Assembly (NCBI RefSeq): GCF_000003815.2
Contig: NC_049980.1
Location: 21,309,807 to 21,373,806 of the forward strand
Source: Branchiostoma floridae
Lineage: Eukaryota; Chordata; Leptocardii; Amphioxiformes; Branchiostomatidae
DNA: 64,000 bases
Reading direction: 5' to 3'
In this document: positions 9,577 to 22,700 of the stretch, piece after piece
How positions within the stretch are numbered: the first letter of the stretch is position 1
Layout of the letters: the number at the start of each line of letters is the position of its first letter
Position numbers and translations under genes: made by a program
Notes under the pieces: generated by a model
The model's input: only the letters and a program-made list of their open reading frames with translations
The model's database searches: none
What the model was told of the DNA's origin: nothing

Positions 9577-12500
9577 ATGTCTGTTTTGGCGATACAAAAT
9601 GAACCCGGAAGTTGGATATTTGGAGAAACTGTTGCAAGAAGCAGATGTGTTGGTGGAAAAAACTCAAGACAGGTAATGCTAGACCGTAGTCATATCTGTG
9701 TGGTGATTATCATGATTCTTCTAAGCCTATCAACGTTTACATTAAACACATATTACTTTCACCAAGGAGGTTAAAAAGGACTTGATGTCAGCAGGCTTTC
9801 TTTTGATTCTGTTTTTTATGCTTGCACAAAGATGACTGCAGCTGCATCATTATTTTAATAGCATCATCAAATAGCGAGATCTTATTGCTACGTAATGAAA
9901 TTGAAAGATTATTTACTAAAATTCAAAAACACTTGTTAAATGGTAGCATAATAGACTTTAGAGAATAGAGATGTAAACATTAAAACAAGAATGAAGTTGT
10001 TAACATGATGTGCTTTAATGTGCTCTTTTTTTGCGATGAATTTCAGTTTCCTCATGTTGGCATGATATATATAAGATGCACCACGGTGTATCCCGTATTG
10101 CCCTCAGTCCTGGCCCTACAGGTTACAGTAGATACATGCCAGCTCTCAATATTTGTACCAAAAAATGTATCTGTTATACTGATAGCTACTGCTTTCGATG
10201 ACGACATACATGTACAGTTATACTGGTTGACTGACGTGTCCAGTGAGCACTAATTACATATACACATAATTGAGCCATTAAGCTGAGCTGGTCAAACTAC
10301 CGAGTTCTAAGTAGTCAGGTGACCTGTCCGACCAGTAGTGCTGGGTCGAGTTAATTGAGGGCATCACTGTAAAACATGGCATCACCGTGCCAGGATGGCG
10401 TTACTGTCATTATGGTTTGTCTATTTCGTATTATTTCTATAATACTGTTCATTCTAAACTTGTGAGGATAATTTACAAAAGTAGTTATTACCTTGACGTA
10501 ATAACTGATTTGATTTGTAATTTGGTGGTAGAGTCAACTTGTGTACAGTAAAGACATACCTACTGAGTAAGCATACCTCAATTTCTACATGTAAAATTCT
10601 GTACTGCATGTATGCCTCTCTGTAACTACTCCAGTCAATACTGCTACAACTATTGCTCTGTAGGGTTCTTTGGGAGTTGCAGTAAAACTTTGTTCTCTTA
10701 AAACATTGAAACAAGTCGAGAGATGCTTCTTTGACAACTGTCCTATCAGTTTTTAGATAAGTTGTATTGGAAACAGGTCAAGGACATTTTTGAATAGGCA
10801 AAAGAATGATAGTATTCATTCTATATCATAGGTCTGTTTTCAGTTTAGACTTCTTCATGATTTGGTTATATATGTACACTTGGTGCAAGGACCCAAATAC
10901 TTCATGAGTTGAAAATTAAATGGTATTGATATTCAAGTGAGAATGTAGATATAGACCAAATGTCATCAGAGTCATTAAATGACTACTCATTATCTCCATT
11001 CTGGCCTTGAAGCATGGTTTGTTGCCTTCAGCTCACTTCATATTGGTAAACCGTGTGCAGCATTTTCCTAGCAAGCTGCAAGCTTCTGTTGTGTCACTGG
11101 TTACTCTGTGCAGTTCTGGCTGGCTTGTTGAACAGAACAATTAAATGTTGTTTGAGTACACTCTGCCTTCAATATTTAAACATTTTGATAGCATTTTCTC
11201 AGTGTAATAGTTGTTTTCAAGCACAGTTCCTTTCATAATCTTGTACATGTATTGTTCTTTCAGATGACAGACGTACAGACTCTCCCAACAGTCAGCATCG
11301 CAGATGATGTGAATGTCCTGGATCTCCTGTTTGATGACAAGGAAGGTGTCCTCATAGATGACGCTTTTGTAGGATCAATGGGATCAGATGATTCCAGTGG
11401 TTTGTCCCCCAGCTCCAGTGATTTGGTGAGTTACCCCAAACTAAACTAACATGCTTTGTAGGGTTGAAATAAGTCAAAAGTGCTCGACGTTGCTACATAA
11501 CAGGCCAAGACTAAAATTGTCACACATCAGTCTTTACAGCACAATGCACTACTTGTAACCTATATTGTCTGCGCTTCTTGTTTTTGGACATTAATTTATT
11601 CTGACATTGCAGACCTTAACCTTATCCAATGTCAATGTTTCTCCTTCAGGGCAGTGAAAATGGGACGTTCATGTTTCCAGAAGACAACCTGGGCTTCTCC
11701 GACCTGATGGAGGCCATTATGGACAGGAACACCAGGAAACCAGCAGACTTGCAGCAGGTAATGTCTGCATTCAAACTTAGGATTTTTTTCTTTCCCTTTG
11801 CTAAAGAGGTCTCTATCTGTCAGTGATACTAGTGAACACTGTGTAAGGCATGATGGTACAGGGATGATGAGTGCCCAACTCTTGTTATTGCAGAATCCTG
11901 CAACAATATCCACTGTGCAGACATCAGGCACTATGGATGAGGAGGATGATGACGACAATGCGGGAGACTCTGATGTCTGTATAGACCTGCGTAAGTTTCT
12001 TTAAGATTTACATAGGCTCTTGCATCATGGCACCTGAGTTATACTATTGGTGTGATAAAGTTAGATAGCATAGCAGGGTAGGAAAAACATGGTTATTACA
12101 AACAATCCAGACATAGTGCTGAAATTCAGTAACATGCTTCTCATCTCCTTTGTCAAAACATGTCATTTTAGATTGTAAAGTTAAGCAGATAGCTTCAAAT
12201 GAACTGTCGTGTTGCTACTACAAGTACCAGTGCCAGTGCTTCTTTTTTGTAGAATGTTTTTACGGTTTACAGAGACCATTGGTAATTGGGTAATGAAGTG
12301 ACAAAATGTTATGTATTTCCAGCATGGGGTGCTGCAGAAGACTACTTCAATCAGGACTCTCCTGAAGTCGACACTGACAGTATGACACTCCCCATGTACA
12401 CCAGGAGTGGAACTAAGGTCAGCATTTCCCCACCTTTCACATACTTCTGGTAGTTAACATGCAAATGCCTAAGCCTAAATTAAAGCCCAAATGATCAGAA

Positions 12501-15500
12501 AATTGGTATGGGTGTACCTTTTTTGCTTTCTGATATTGTGGTAGCTTTTGGATTTGAAACAGTTACTTTTGAATTTTGAACAGGTATAACTTTGGAATAG
12601 TGCAGTTTCACATATGGGTGATTTGAGAAAAAAATCATTTGTTTTGCAGGAGATAGTTGTAAAATAGTCCTTCTCTGAGATAGATATAATGCACTTGTTC
12701 TTAATCACTGTTATCAATGTCTTGCAGTTTCCTGAGCTAAAACTGACAGATGAAGAGAAGAAACTACTCAATGCAGAAGGTGTCACATTGCCACAGCATC
12801 TCCCACTCACCAAGGTACAATTCATGACGTGCTTTCAATCATTTATATCACTTTTTTCCTGTTGCAGCCAATTCAAATCTCTTACTAGAGTCTTAGTTTG
12901 CATTCAAGTCAATTTGAAATTAAAAGAACATTTTCCAATTATTATACAGCAAGAAGAGAAGGCACTGAAGAGAGTGCGAAGAAAAATCAGAAACAAGGTA
13001 AGGTTATATTTGGGACAATTATAGAGCATTTGCAAGTATATCCAATTATTATTTTTTGCCTAGAAATGATTTTGTTTACATGGATTATCTAATTGTACAT
13101 TGTTCATCCCTTTTAGATCTCTGCACAGGAGAGCAGAAAGAGAAAGAAGGTGTACATGGATGGACTGGAAGACAGGTAAAACTGTCACAACTTTAACTGA
13201 GAATGTCAATTACTTGTTTGTCAAACTGATGATGATTCGTTAGGTGGGTACATTGCTAGGTATTTATGATTTTTGTACACAATCAATTACAATTATTGGT
13301 TGTGTACTCAAAGAGCTGTTATACCCAGAGAAGTGGATGCTAGAAAGCAATACACCAGATGGTGAGAATCTAATGTCCATGACTGTTTTATGTACAGGGT
13401 TAAAGCCTGCACAGCCCAGAACCTAACTCTGGTGAAGAAAGTACATCAACTTGAAAAACAAAATGCGTAAGTACCTCTAGGTCTATATAATCCCCCCGTT
13501 AGTCTTTCAAAGTTGTTTTTACTGTTTTATCTTCGTCATGCATTTTAACTTTATCATGTGTTGACTAGCCATTATTATGCGATGTATATTCTGCATTTGC
13601 TTCCTCTAAGTTGCCCTCACCAATTTCTGTAACAGTGATTCTTCTATGGGGTTTCTAATCAGGTTTCTGGTCATGACATGTTTTGCAGCACTCTCATGGA
13701 TCAGCTGAAGAAATTGCAGTCGCTGATCACAAACAGCACTAACAAAACAACACAGACCAGAACTATTGTCATGGTATGTAAAATATTATGTTATATAGTC
13801 TATTATATAGTATATCTATCTAGTCTTGCTACCTATCCCCTGTTGTGCACTACCTTCATCATTACTGAATAACAAAATGTCTGAGATTAGAATTAAATTT
13901 TGAGATGATTTGCTGATCGAGTTGCATTCAGCATCATTAGGAATAACTACCACTTTGTAGGGATGTAAGTGCATTTTGTATGTATTTGACTATTCAGTAA
14001 ATAGTACCGGTATATTTCAAAGAACTAATTATAAATGCTTCCCAAAGGTCTAAATGTTTTCCAATAAAAAAATGATGGAAAGAAATATTATGTTTCCTCT
14101 TCCCTAGGTGCTGCTGCTGTCCTTCACACTGCTGATCTTCCCCAGTCTCAGCCCCTTCAGCAAAAGTCCTGAGTCTGACTCTTCAGTTCAGGGCCACGTG
14201 CCAACAGGAGGTGAGTCATTAAATGTCAGTTGCTTAGGGCTTCACCACACATTTGAGCTTTATCTTTGCATATCTCATCAGGAATAGCAGAGATAGGCAG
14301 GGCTCGAAATACCACATGCATATGCAAGTTTGTGCATGTAAAATTGGTGTGGTGCAAGTTAGTTTAGACCAAACTTGCACCAGTGCAAGTTACTTTTGTC
14401 CTCTAATACTTGACATTAGAAAAAGCTTAGACACACCAAGAAAGTCTGTCATTGAAAGGTAAAAGAATATGCCTACCTGTCTGAAATAAAGTAAAATAAC
14501 ACTGAATAAAAAAAGCCTAAATTATTTATTTCTAAATTTGGTTAGACATCCTGGTAAACAATATTTTACGACAATTCCATGTCTACAATGCTAATGATTC
14601 CTATGGTGTTGTCTTACCTGATTTGCATATGAGTACATTTGCTATGTTCAACTGGTTTTTCCAGTTATAGGTACTTGTATTGGGTTGTTCTACCACTTCA
14701 TTCTTGCGATGCTTAAGAATAGTGATGGATGTCACTCGAAGAGTCTAGAAGAAATCTATGGATCTTATCGAGTTGTAGACATTGAATTGTCATAACTTAA
14801 GCCTAAATTCGCCTTTTTATGAAACTGTTTGTACAATTCAAAGCCAAAAATAAAATAAATATCCAAACATGTGGTCTTTATGTATTCCCATTTACTCACA
14901 TACATTTGCAAAATTTTAGAAGAGGAGATAAAGGGTTAACAGTTCACTATTTTGGGTTGTGCAAGTAAGTTTCTTTTGGTGCAAGTTACCTTTGGCTTAA
15001 CTTGCACCGGTGCAAGTTGGCTGAAAAGTGTATTTCGAGCCCTGGATAGGTAACCACATTTTCCTTTCCCCTACATGTAGTTGTGTCCAGAAATCTCCTA
15101 AATGAGCAGTTCACCCGTGTGGGGGAGATGGTTGATGGGCTGGAGACGTCCCTGGCTGACCAGTTCTCACCAGCAGAGGAAGGCATCCCCGCTGACCCAC
15201 TCCAGGTCAGACACTCTTGCTCATTGTGTTTTAGTCTTCTTGAAACAAAACTAGGAAAATATTGGAACAGAAAATTTTACTATTGCGCATACTGAAAGCT
15301 TAAGTTGGAATTCCTAAGTAAGCAAAATAGAACTCCTAAAGTAGGCTTATTAGAAATGATAGAACCTATCTTTCCTTTATGTTAATTGAGTTCTAAATGT
15401 TATAGTGGAAGAGAAGTAGAAGTCCCTAACACATCATATGTTTGTAATCCCACAGGTATATGTGGTACAAAATACCAGTGGAGAGTCAGAGGGCCCAGAT

Positions 15501-15593
15501 GCCACACAGTGGAAGGACATGCGTGTAGCAGAACGGCCTAGTGACCATAATGCCACGCAAAAGCCTGTCATAAAGCATTCTGATGAAATATAA
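9577..15593 (+). CDS. CREB3L: CREB3-family ER-membrane bZIP transcription factor (CREB3L3-like)
   Basis: Conserved-start exons: 11264-11425, 11650-11757, 11894-11990, 12323-12417, 12728-12814, 12950-12997, 13117-13175, 13398-13466, 13689-13773, 14108-14210, 15081-15205, 15456-15593. They give 391 aa, all in phase. Exon 1 (to 9672) adds an optional in-frame 32-residue N-terminus from ATG 9577. Residues 1-54 are acidic with NVLDLLFDDKEGVL, as in CREB3L activation domains. LKLTDEEKKLLNAEG precedes the basic region (RVRRKIRNK, then ISAQESRKRKK, ~190-212) and a leucine zipper. A hydrophobic span MVLLLSFTLLIFPSL (~270-284) is the membrane anchor. RNLL at 308-311 fits a site-1-protease site. Luminal sequons lie at N352 and N378. 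By family knowledge, stress releases the N-terminal factor through S1P and S2P cleavage in the Golgi. The exact paralogue is uncertain. Confidence 0.92.
9599..11267 (+). other. Upstream ORF in CREB3 exon 1 ending across the main ATG
   Basis: After splicing 9672 to 11264, an ATG at 9599 (A at -3) opens 25 codons beginning MNPEVGYLEKLLQEADVLVE. They end at TGA 11265-11267, which overlaps the conserved start ATG 11264-11266 as ATGA. The frame differs from that of the CREB3 protein. The peptide looks protein-like (helical, charged), but its function is unknown. Confidence 0.5.
14298..15044. mobile_element. hAT-like non-autonomous transposon with CAGGGCTCGAAATAC ends
   Basis: The left end CAGGGCTCGAAATAC (14298-14312) is matched by GTATTTCGAGCCCTG ending at 15044. 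The element is flanked by the direct repeat GATAGG (14292-14297 and 15045-15050), consistent with a target-site duplication. Subterminal regions carry many copies of GTGCAAGTT in both orientations. It is 747 bp with no transposase frame. It sits in the intron between CREB3 exons 11 and 12. A probable relative with only the left end is at 36376. Confidence 0.75.
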
Positions 15594-15610
15594 CCATGTA
15601 CATGTATATT

Positions 15611-15616
15611 AATAAA
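15611..15616 (+). terminator. Polyadenylation signal AATAAA, CREB3-family gene
   Basis: 18 nt after the stop codon. A second AATAAA at 15817-15822 would give a longer 3' UTR. Confidence 0.5.
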
Positions 15617-15816
15617 CAAAATGCTTTCAAGTTGACACATTGCACTATGTGAACGTTGTTTCCAACCTTTTCACACTAGTCAATGCAAAGGTGCAATTTT
15701 GTCCTTCTAATATATGAGATTACTTTTATAGTACTTACTACCACAAGGATGTGTTTGGAGTGTATACCCTCCAGACTAACATGATAAATATGTAAATGTT
15801 GATGCATGTTTTTGTA

Positions 15817-15822
15817 AATAAA
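15817..15822 (+). terminator. Second polyadenylation signal AATAAA, CREB3-family gene
   Basis: Lies ~225 nt downstream of the stop codon, in TTTGTAAATAAAAATCCC. Confidence 0.5.
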
Positions 15823-16281
15823 AATCCCTGCTTGAATGTTTTATTGCTTCGACAGATGAACTCTCCTGACTGTTCACTTGCACAGGCACATACTTGTACA
15901 GAAAGCTATAAGAATGTATAAAAAGTGTTGATATGCTTGTGCATGATGTGACAAAGAGAAGGAGTTCTATGCTGCATAGGCAGTGATGTTTAGCAGATGA
16001 GTATGAGCCTCAAAGCCCTGAGGTCAGCAGTGGTGTAATTCTAGCACAGTTCCTATCCCATTTGTGGATGACATACAAAAGAGTGCTGTAAAAATGCATG
16101 TCACACATTAAAGGAAACCACAGTTAGCATTGCATTGTTATGGGGATGGAAATACAATGTAATGAAACTTGACAATTACTGCACAGATGATGTCAAAGTA
16201 CATGTACACTTTGCAATATCATTGTAGGTATCAGTAATAGATGAATGACCTAAGCACATAAATAGTTATATAATCTTTGGT

Positions 16282-16287
16282 TTTATT
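16282..16287 (-). terminator. Candidate CTC1 polyadenylation signal AATAAA
   Basis: TTTATT on the plus strand, about 430 nt beyond the CTC1 stop codon. Confidence 0.4.
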
Positions 16288-16717
16288 TATCTTTTCAATG
16301 GAAGACATTGTTATTGTGTAGTGATGTACACAAAGTGTATCAAAGTAATAAAAGTGAGAAAAGAATGTTTCACAGACTTGCCTGTGCACTGAGAAGCTTT
16401 TCAATTTTGCTTGACATGTTTACCAATTAATAACATTAAAACTACAATATATGGTTATGCCACCTGGAACATGGATAAGTACAGTTCCCTGCACCTTTTG
16501 GCATGTGGTTTTTATATTTGTTGCATCTTTGCAAGCTCTCATTCCAGCTCAATCAGGTAAAACATAATTCTATCCACTGACCAGGGATACAAAGTACATT
16601 GTACATAGTTTACACACAGCTGATAGCAAATACACTTAATAAGTCAGTGCACTGATGATGTTTCTCTGGTTAATCATCTTGAGTGCACTTCATCAGAAGT
16701 CACCCAGTCAAGTTGCT

Positions 16718-19700
16718 CTACTCCACTGGTTCCAGTTTCAGGCAATGGAGGTGCACGGCTGGGTGGACGTGTGTTAAGTATTGCACACCTCCCACCTCCA
16801 GGGTTTTCACTGGACAATCTACAGAAGGAAGCATAAATTGAAATAATCATTTTTGTCACTGACAAAAACTGGTGGATTCCAGTTGAAACGTCTGACCGTT
16901 TCCAAAATCATATCCAGTTGCTTGAGTAACTACTTTTTGGTGAATCATCTTTGAAGATAAAGCATATTGTTGCCAGATGGTAACATTTCTCAGCTGTATC
17001 TCATCAACTTGAAGAGGATGTGTCTGGTTCAAGTTTTTGTGCCAAATTTGACTTTTGTGCAAAATCTGTCATGAGGGGATAACATACAAGAATGTTCTCC
17101 ATAAACTTAATGCCATATTAAGCAATCCCTGTACATGACAAAACACAACAACTATCTATACCGAATACGCAAAGCTGTTGTTGAATAGGCTGCCTGTTCA
17201 TCCTATATGTAAAGATGACAACTACAGTATGCTAGAAAGATTCCTTTAGAGGCAATAGGTTTCATTTGATCTCACCAAGCTTTTTTGTCTGAAACAATAA
17301 AACTTATTCCACCTGAAAGAAAAGAAGCCACTGACCTTTCCCTGCAGAGTTTGCATCTGACATGTGGACAGTGGAGGTGACCTGGCAGTACAGCTGGACA
17401 GGTCGTCTGACCAGAGGGCTCTCACACAGACTGGTCAGTAGAGACTCAACAGGACTCTCACATCCCTCTCCATCAGGGATCTGCATATTCACAGCAAAGC
17501 ATTTATACTTTTACCTTTATGTTCTGTTCTAGCAATATAGCATGCAGGTTTTATGTCAGCACCCATGTTTCTGAGTTGGAATTTCAGAAATACTCTTGCA
17601 AACTACAACTGACTTAAGATATATCACCAAGCACATAAATTTTGCTCAATGTTGTTTGTGACATACCCATTCATTATTGCTCCAACTATCTCTAAGAGCC
17701 AATCTTCCTCTCCTCTGTGCCTGTCTCTTCAGAATGCTCCAGTGGTCATCTGTAAGTCCAAGCACTCCCCCTATCACATCTTGTCGGCAGTGCACATGGG
17801 CTGTGCCAGTGCCATCATCAACCAAGAAGCTGGAAAGTGTAACAATCTGCAGTCAGTGTCACTTCTTACTAGTACCTGAATTACAAGCCTTAGGACAATC
17901 CGTATCTTACAACATAGTGCAGGAAACAGTTCTGTCCCCATCACATGCCTTTTACCAAGGAGGTTAAAATAATACAGATTGATCAGAACACAGTACCTAC
18001 ATGTACATACAGTACATGTAGTAAGCACAACACTTCAGTGGCTGGACTACAAACCCAAAGTCTATAAATAACATTCAGAATAGCAGATACAAAAGATTTA
18101 CAAAAAAAGCTTACTATTCTGAAAGATTCAATGCCTGCAAGATTCTTTTGAAGCTTTGTTGTGGTCCTTTATTTCTGTGTCATACTTAATCTTAGAGTGC
18201 TTAAATCCTTAAGTTCTAGAGGAAGCTGGCTCCTACCTGGCCTTTGCTGTGAAGTGTCCCATGTCAGAGCTGATGCTGAGGCAAGGCCTGTTCTGACACT
18301 GTCCATTGGAGAATATCTGTCCACAGGAACTGCAGGTATACTGCATGTACAGGTACTTCACACAAACAACCTTTTGAAAAAAAAACATGAAAGGACAACA
18401 AGTGGGCTAGGGTATGTTAAACCAAAAGTGGTGGGGAACTTGTTATACAGCACACAGGTAATGTCCAAAGTCATTAATCATTTCAGTACCCTCCACCTTT
18501 TCTATTGATGACGTCTTTCTGTGCATCATACGTCATCTAATATTTTGTGGACTCCTCTGAGATAGAACAAAGGAGAAAACTGCATATTTTGCATCCCAGA
18601 AATTCCTTTAAATTAAATGCCTAAGCAAAGTGCTAAGACCATACTTTATCTCACCTGGCAGACTAACTTGACCATGACCTGCTGACTTTCCTCAGAGTTG
18701 ATCAGCAGTCCAAGACACACCTTTGGTATTTTGTTCAAGTTGTCCACAGATGTTGGTGCTGTATGTCCAGTTACAAGGCTCTTCTTCGTGTCCATATGTG
18801 ACAGTGCTTCTACTCTGACACCGGATGATTTGTTGAAGAGACAGTACATCTTGCTCTTCTTAGAAATTCGGACCTCAAGTCTCCTAAATGTCAGGACAGC
18901 TCCAGGCAGAAGCCCATGGGGAAAGGGGTCTGCCAGAAAGTTTGCATAGATTGTCATTGTGTAGAGTGGGGAGTTAAGATCTTGCACCAACAGCTTTAAG
19001 CAATGTCCTGTCATGGCAGAGTCTAGCTCATTGTGGGAACTTGTACTTGACAAAGGTTTACTGCTTCCATCTATTGGATGTTTTACATCAAATTTGCAAG
19101 ACACCAAGAAACAGGAAAATGATACCAATGTAGAATGCCGACTGGGCTTTGTTTTGCACAAGTCCTCCACAGTTAGGATAGGGTCCAATCTTGAGGCACA
19201 TAGGTCCTTCCAGAGTTTGCTCAGTTGTTCCACCAACACTCCTGTTGGTAGGACAACACAGGTCCTGCAGCTGGTGGCACCAACAGCCCTGGTAAGTGCT
19301 GCAGAGTTCACCTTGGTGGCAAAGACAGCAGGGTCTGTGCTATTCAGGCAGACCAGATGGTACACACAGCCTTCATGAAGCACCGTATACCACTGCACAG
19401 CATCCCCGATGAACAATACAGCCACCTGGAAGAGAGAAGAGCATGGTTGTCAGTCAATAACGATACACAAATTAATTTTCTTTTGCTGGTGCTTTTATAA
19501 TTCCAAGAAAAAGTTGCATTTCATAAAAACCATATCTTAAAAAGTACACAAAGTGTCATTTACATTGGTACCATCCTCTGGAGTGAACGCTGGCTCAATA
19601 CTTTTGCTTGCTAACCACGAATACTTAGGAAGCAATAGTAGTCACCATGGAGGGTGGTACTCAGGCTACATTTACATACCTCCTTGATTGCTTCCATCAT

Positions 19701-22700
19701 GCTTCCTCCTTCAGGAGCATTTGCTTCATGCTTTTTCCTCAGACTTTCTTCTCTAACCACAGCATTTCCGAGGAACAGCCCAGAGCAGTAGAATCCCAAT
19801 GTGGCTGTCCTGTCAGCAGACTGCTGTAATACTGGGTAGTCTTTGTGTACCAGGAAGAATTTCTGAGAAACGTAGCATTGAGGTTCCATGTCCTGATGTG
19901 ACTGCCTGCTATCATCCTTACTGTCACCACTGAAGGATGGCTGGCATAACATAGAACCATGTTTTGAGCTGCTGGGTTTTTGGCCTGTCCTTGGTGCTGA
20001 ACAAGTAATCTCTCGATGTGATCTACACTGCTCTATATGTCCGTATCTGCTAACAGACTGGGCTGCTGGGTCTTTATATTCCACCTTACAAGCCTCAGGT
20101 ACTTCTGCATCAATCACTTTTCTTTCATTGTGGCTGGAAGGATTTCCTGTTCCACCTTTCTTTACTGGCTGGCCCACAGCAGTGTTGTCACAAGCCTCGT
20201 CTGCCCTTCTCTTTGCTTGCCTATATTTCATTCTCCCTGGTTGTTTTCCCTTGTACAAATTTACCACATCACACATGGAGAACTGCACACTGATCCTGAT
20301 CTCATACCCAGTCATGGGCACCATGTTGTCGGATTGACTTAACATCAGGTTGTCATTTCCTGAAGGTTTAAATCTCTCTACAACTAGGCGGTATCTGTCC
20401 AGTCTGATCAGCCAGTCGAGATTCCAAGGGTGGACAAAGGGACAAGAGTTGATAGCTGAGTCGACGGATGATTGACATGCGTCTGTACACAGGTGTGGAT
20501 AGGAGGGGGCTTCTGTAGTCTGACTGATAAGACAGGTCACCCTGCCTGTCTTGTCCTGTAACTGTAGTTCTCCTGAGAGTCTACTACTGGTCAACTGGCC
20601 GACAAGCAACTGTAAAACAAGATACTATGAAGGCAATTTCATATGCAATTTAAACTATGTGCTTTGTGTCATAAGAAATAAAGAAACATTCATAATTGGA
20701 TCTGTGAAAATGATAAAAAAAGAACATGTCATCAAAAGCAGATACTTGTCATAATAGAGACTATTTGTGTTACTGTACCTCCTTGTGGTATTTTTGCCTC
20801 TTTACAGTGTGCAACATAACAGCAACCAAATTCCCAGACATTTGTCAGACGTAGGACATGACTGAAACTCACCAAAGGAGGATTAAAGTGTTCTGGCTGC
20901 AACACCAAGTATGTCCAGCAGAGGGTGTTGTTGGGTTCTGAAGGTGTCAAACTGCTGGTTCCTGTCCAATTCTGCTCTATCTCAGCTTGCTGTTGCACAA
21001 GTTCTAGCAGCTCATGCACAGTGGGTACTCGGAATAGTGGCATCTTTGTCTGTGGGTGGTGCCATTTATGAAACATTATTCTGCCATATCAATTATATCT
21101 TAAACAAGTGAAAATGAAGTAAATGAGCCACAATATATAGTCATATAATTGAGTTCATACATGGATGCGTGCCTGGATTACCTAGTCTGTAGTTGGAAGC
21201 AGCACAACTGAGGGACTTACATTGTTAAGAAGTGGCTTCTGTCATGAATTTTTCAGCAGCATCATATTCTAAAATTATGAAAGTTCTTTATGCTGCCTTC
21301 AATGCACATTTATTAGTCATCATCACCTGGAAAGCTCAAGATGCAACAAAGTTGGCTCCAAACCAAGATTAGCTGAAACAATCAATTGCTGCAGGTCATC
21401 TATGGTGGCCTTGATTATCCTTGGAATCTTGGATGTAATTGCCTTTTGGAAATCTATACCCTCATGGCAAAAACACCTCAGGTTCTGTGCAATATCTGGT
21501 GTTGATGGGGTCATGAAATAGGTCAAGGAAGCGTGTTAAGGTGTATTCTATTCTGTTGCAATTAGAAGTTTCCGCCATGATTTCTTTGGGGAAAATGTCA
21601 ATATTCTCCATCCCTCCCATGATGGTGTGTCCCAAGATGATGATGACTTGGATGGATTAAATTCTTCTGTTCATGAGTAACAGCAACAAATCAAACTCTT
21701 GGCTGCAACTGCAGAAAGTTGATAAGAATGTACTGCAAGTATATGCATATGGTTATGCCTAATCAGTTATTCATACTTTACTTTTGGTGTTATGTTACAA
21801 ATTATGTCCCCACCTTCCACACTTTCTCTTCATAAATGCCCTTGAAGAAAGTGCAGCAACAGTGTGTTCCAATGTGTTGTAAGATCATAAATGTATTCAT
21901 ATGTTGGGTATACCAAAATTTTCTATCCATCAGATGCTTTGGATGCTTTATTAGTCCATTAGCTGACATACCCAAAAAAATTTGTACTCAGCTAAACTTC
22001 CTGGACGTTTGATCCTCTCAATGTCGTGGAGGTGTCAGATGATTTTATTCTACAAAAAGAGTTAAAATGTTAAGTATTCTTCTGTCAGAGAACCTTATCA
22101 AACCAAGGATACATTAACAAGACATCCATCACTACATGAGAGCTGCTGTTGATTGATGAAAACTATCAAGGTTTAGATAATACTGTACAAGAGGGATCTC
22201 CCTTTATATACTATCCCAACTTCAGAAAGGCCATGGTCAACATCTGTAACATTACATCACTAGGGACTTGTGTGATGGTATTTGGGGTCATTATGAATTC
22301 ATGGTTTTTGTGCAAGTCATTTGTAAACGTACATATAGGAGATAGAGTGGTGCACTGATGAGGTGACTAAATATACATACATATACAGTATGTACAATGT
22401 ATTTGTAGGACTGCATGTATGGTTGAATTGCAATGATTACAACATAACAATTAAACCTTGAAATTTAATCTGCACCAAAGCTGATCTGCACTAAATGAGC
22501 AAGACTACTGTACACTATCCTTTACTGTAACTAACTAGTTACATGTATATTATGATCAGTTATGACTGTGACTGAAAAGATTCAAGGTTACCGCAACAAA
22601 TTAGTGTGACTTGTACAAAAGATAGATGTGATGTTTGTATCAAACTTGCAATGTCAAATGTTTGAGAAAATTATGTTATATTTGTCATTGTAGCAATTGC

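Larger units (their letters stand above)
15594..16717. other. Convergent 3' region between the CREB3-family gene and CTC1
   Basis: It contains the 3' UTR of the CREB3 gene, with AATAAA at 15611 and 15817, and the 3' UTR of CTC1, with a minus-strand AATAAA at 16287-16282. No gene was seen. Confidence 0.6.

Noticed and set aside
20774-20872. Longer version of the CTC1 exon ending near 20774
   Set aside because: Open frame continues, but the GTGAGT donor at 20872 gives the correct phase and matches the family's join (EHFNPP to LLVGQL).
21323-21526. Minus-strand frame ending LGLEPTLLHLELSR as a possible CTC1 exon
   Set aside because: Its donor phase does not fit the CTC1 exon at 21049 and it does not resemble CTC1. 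It may be transposon debris.
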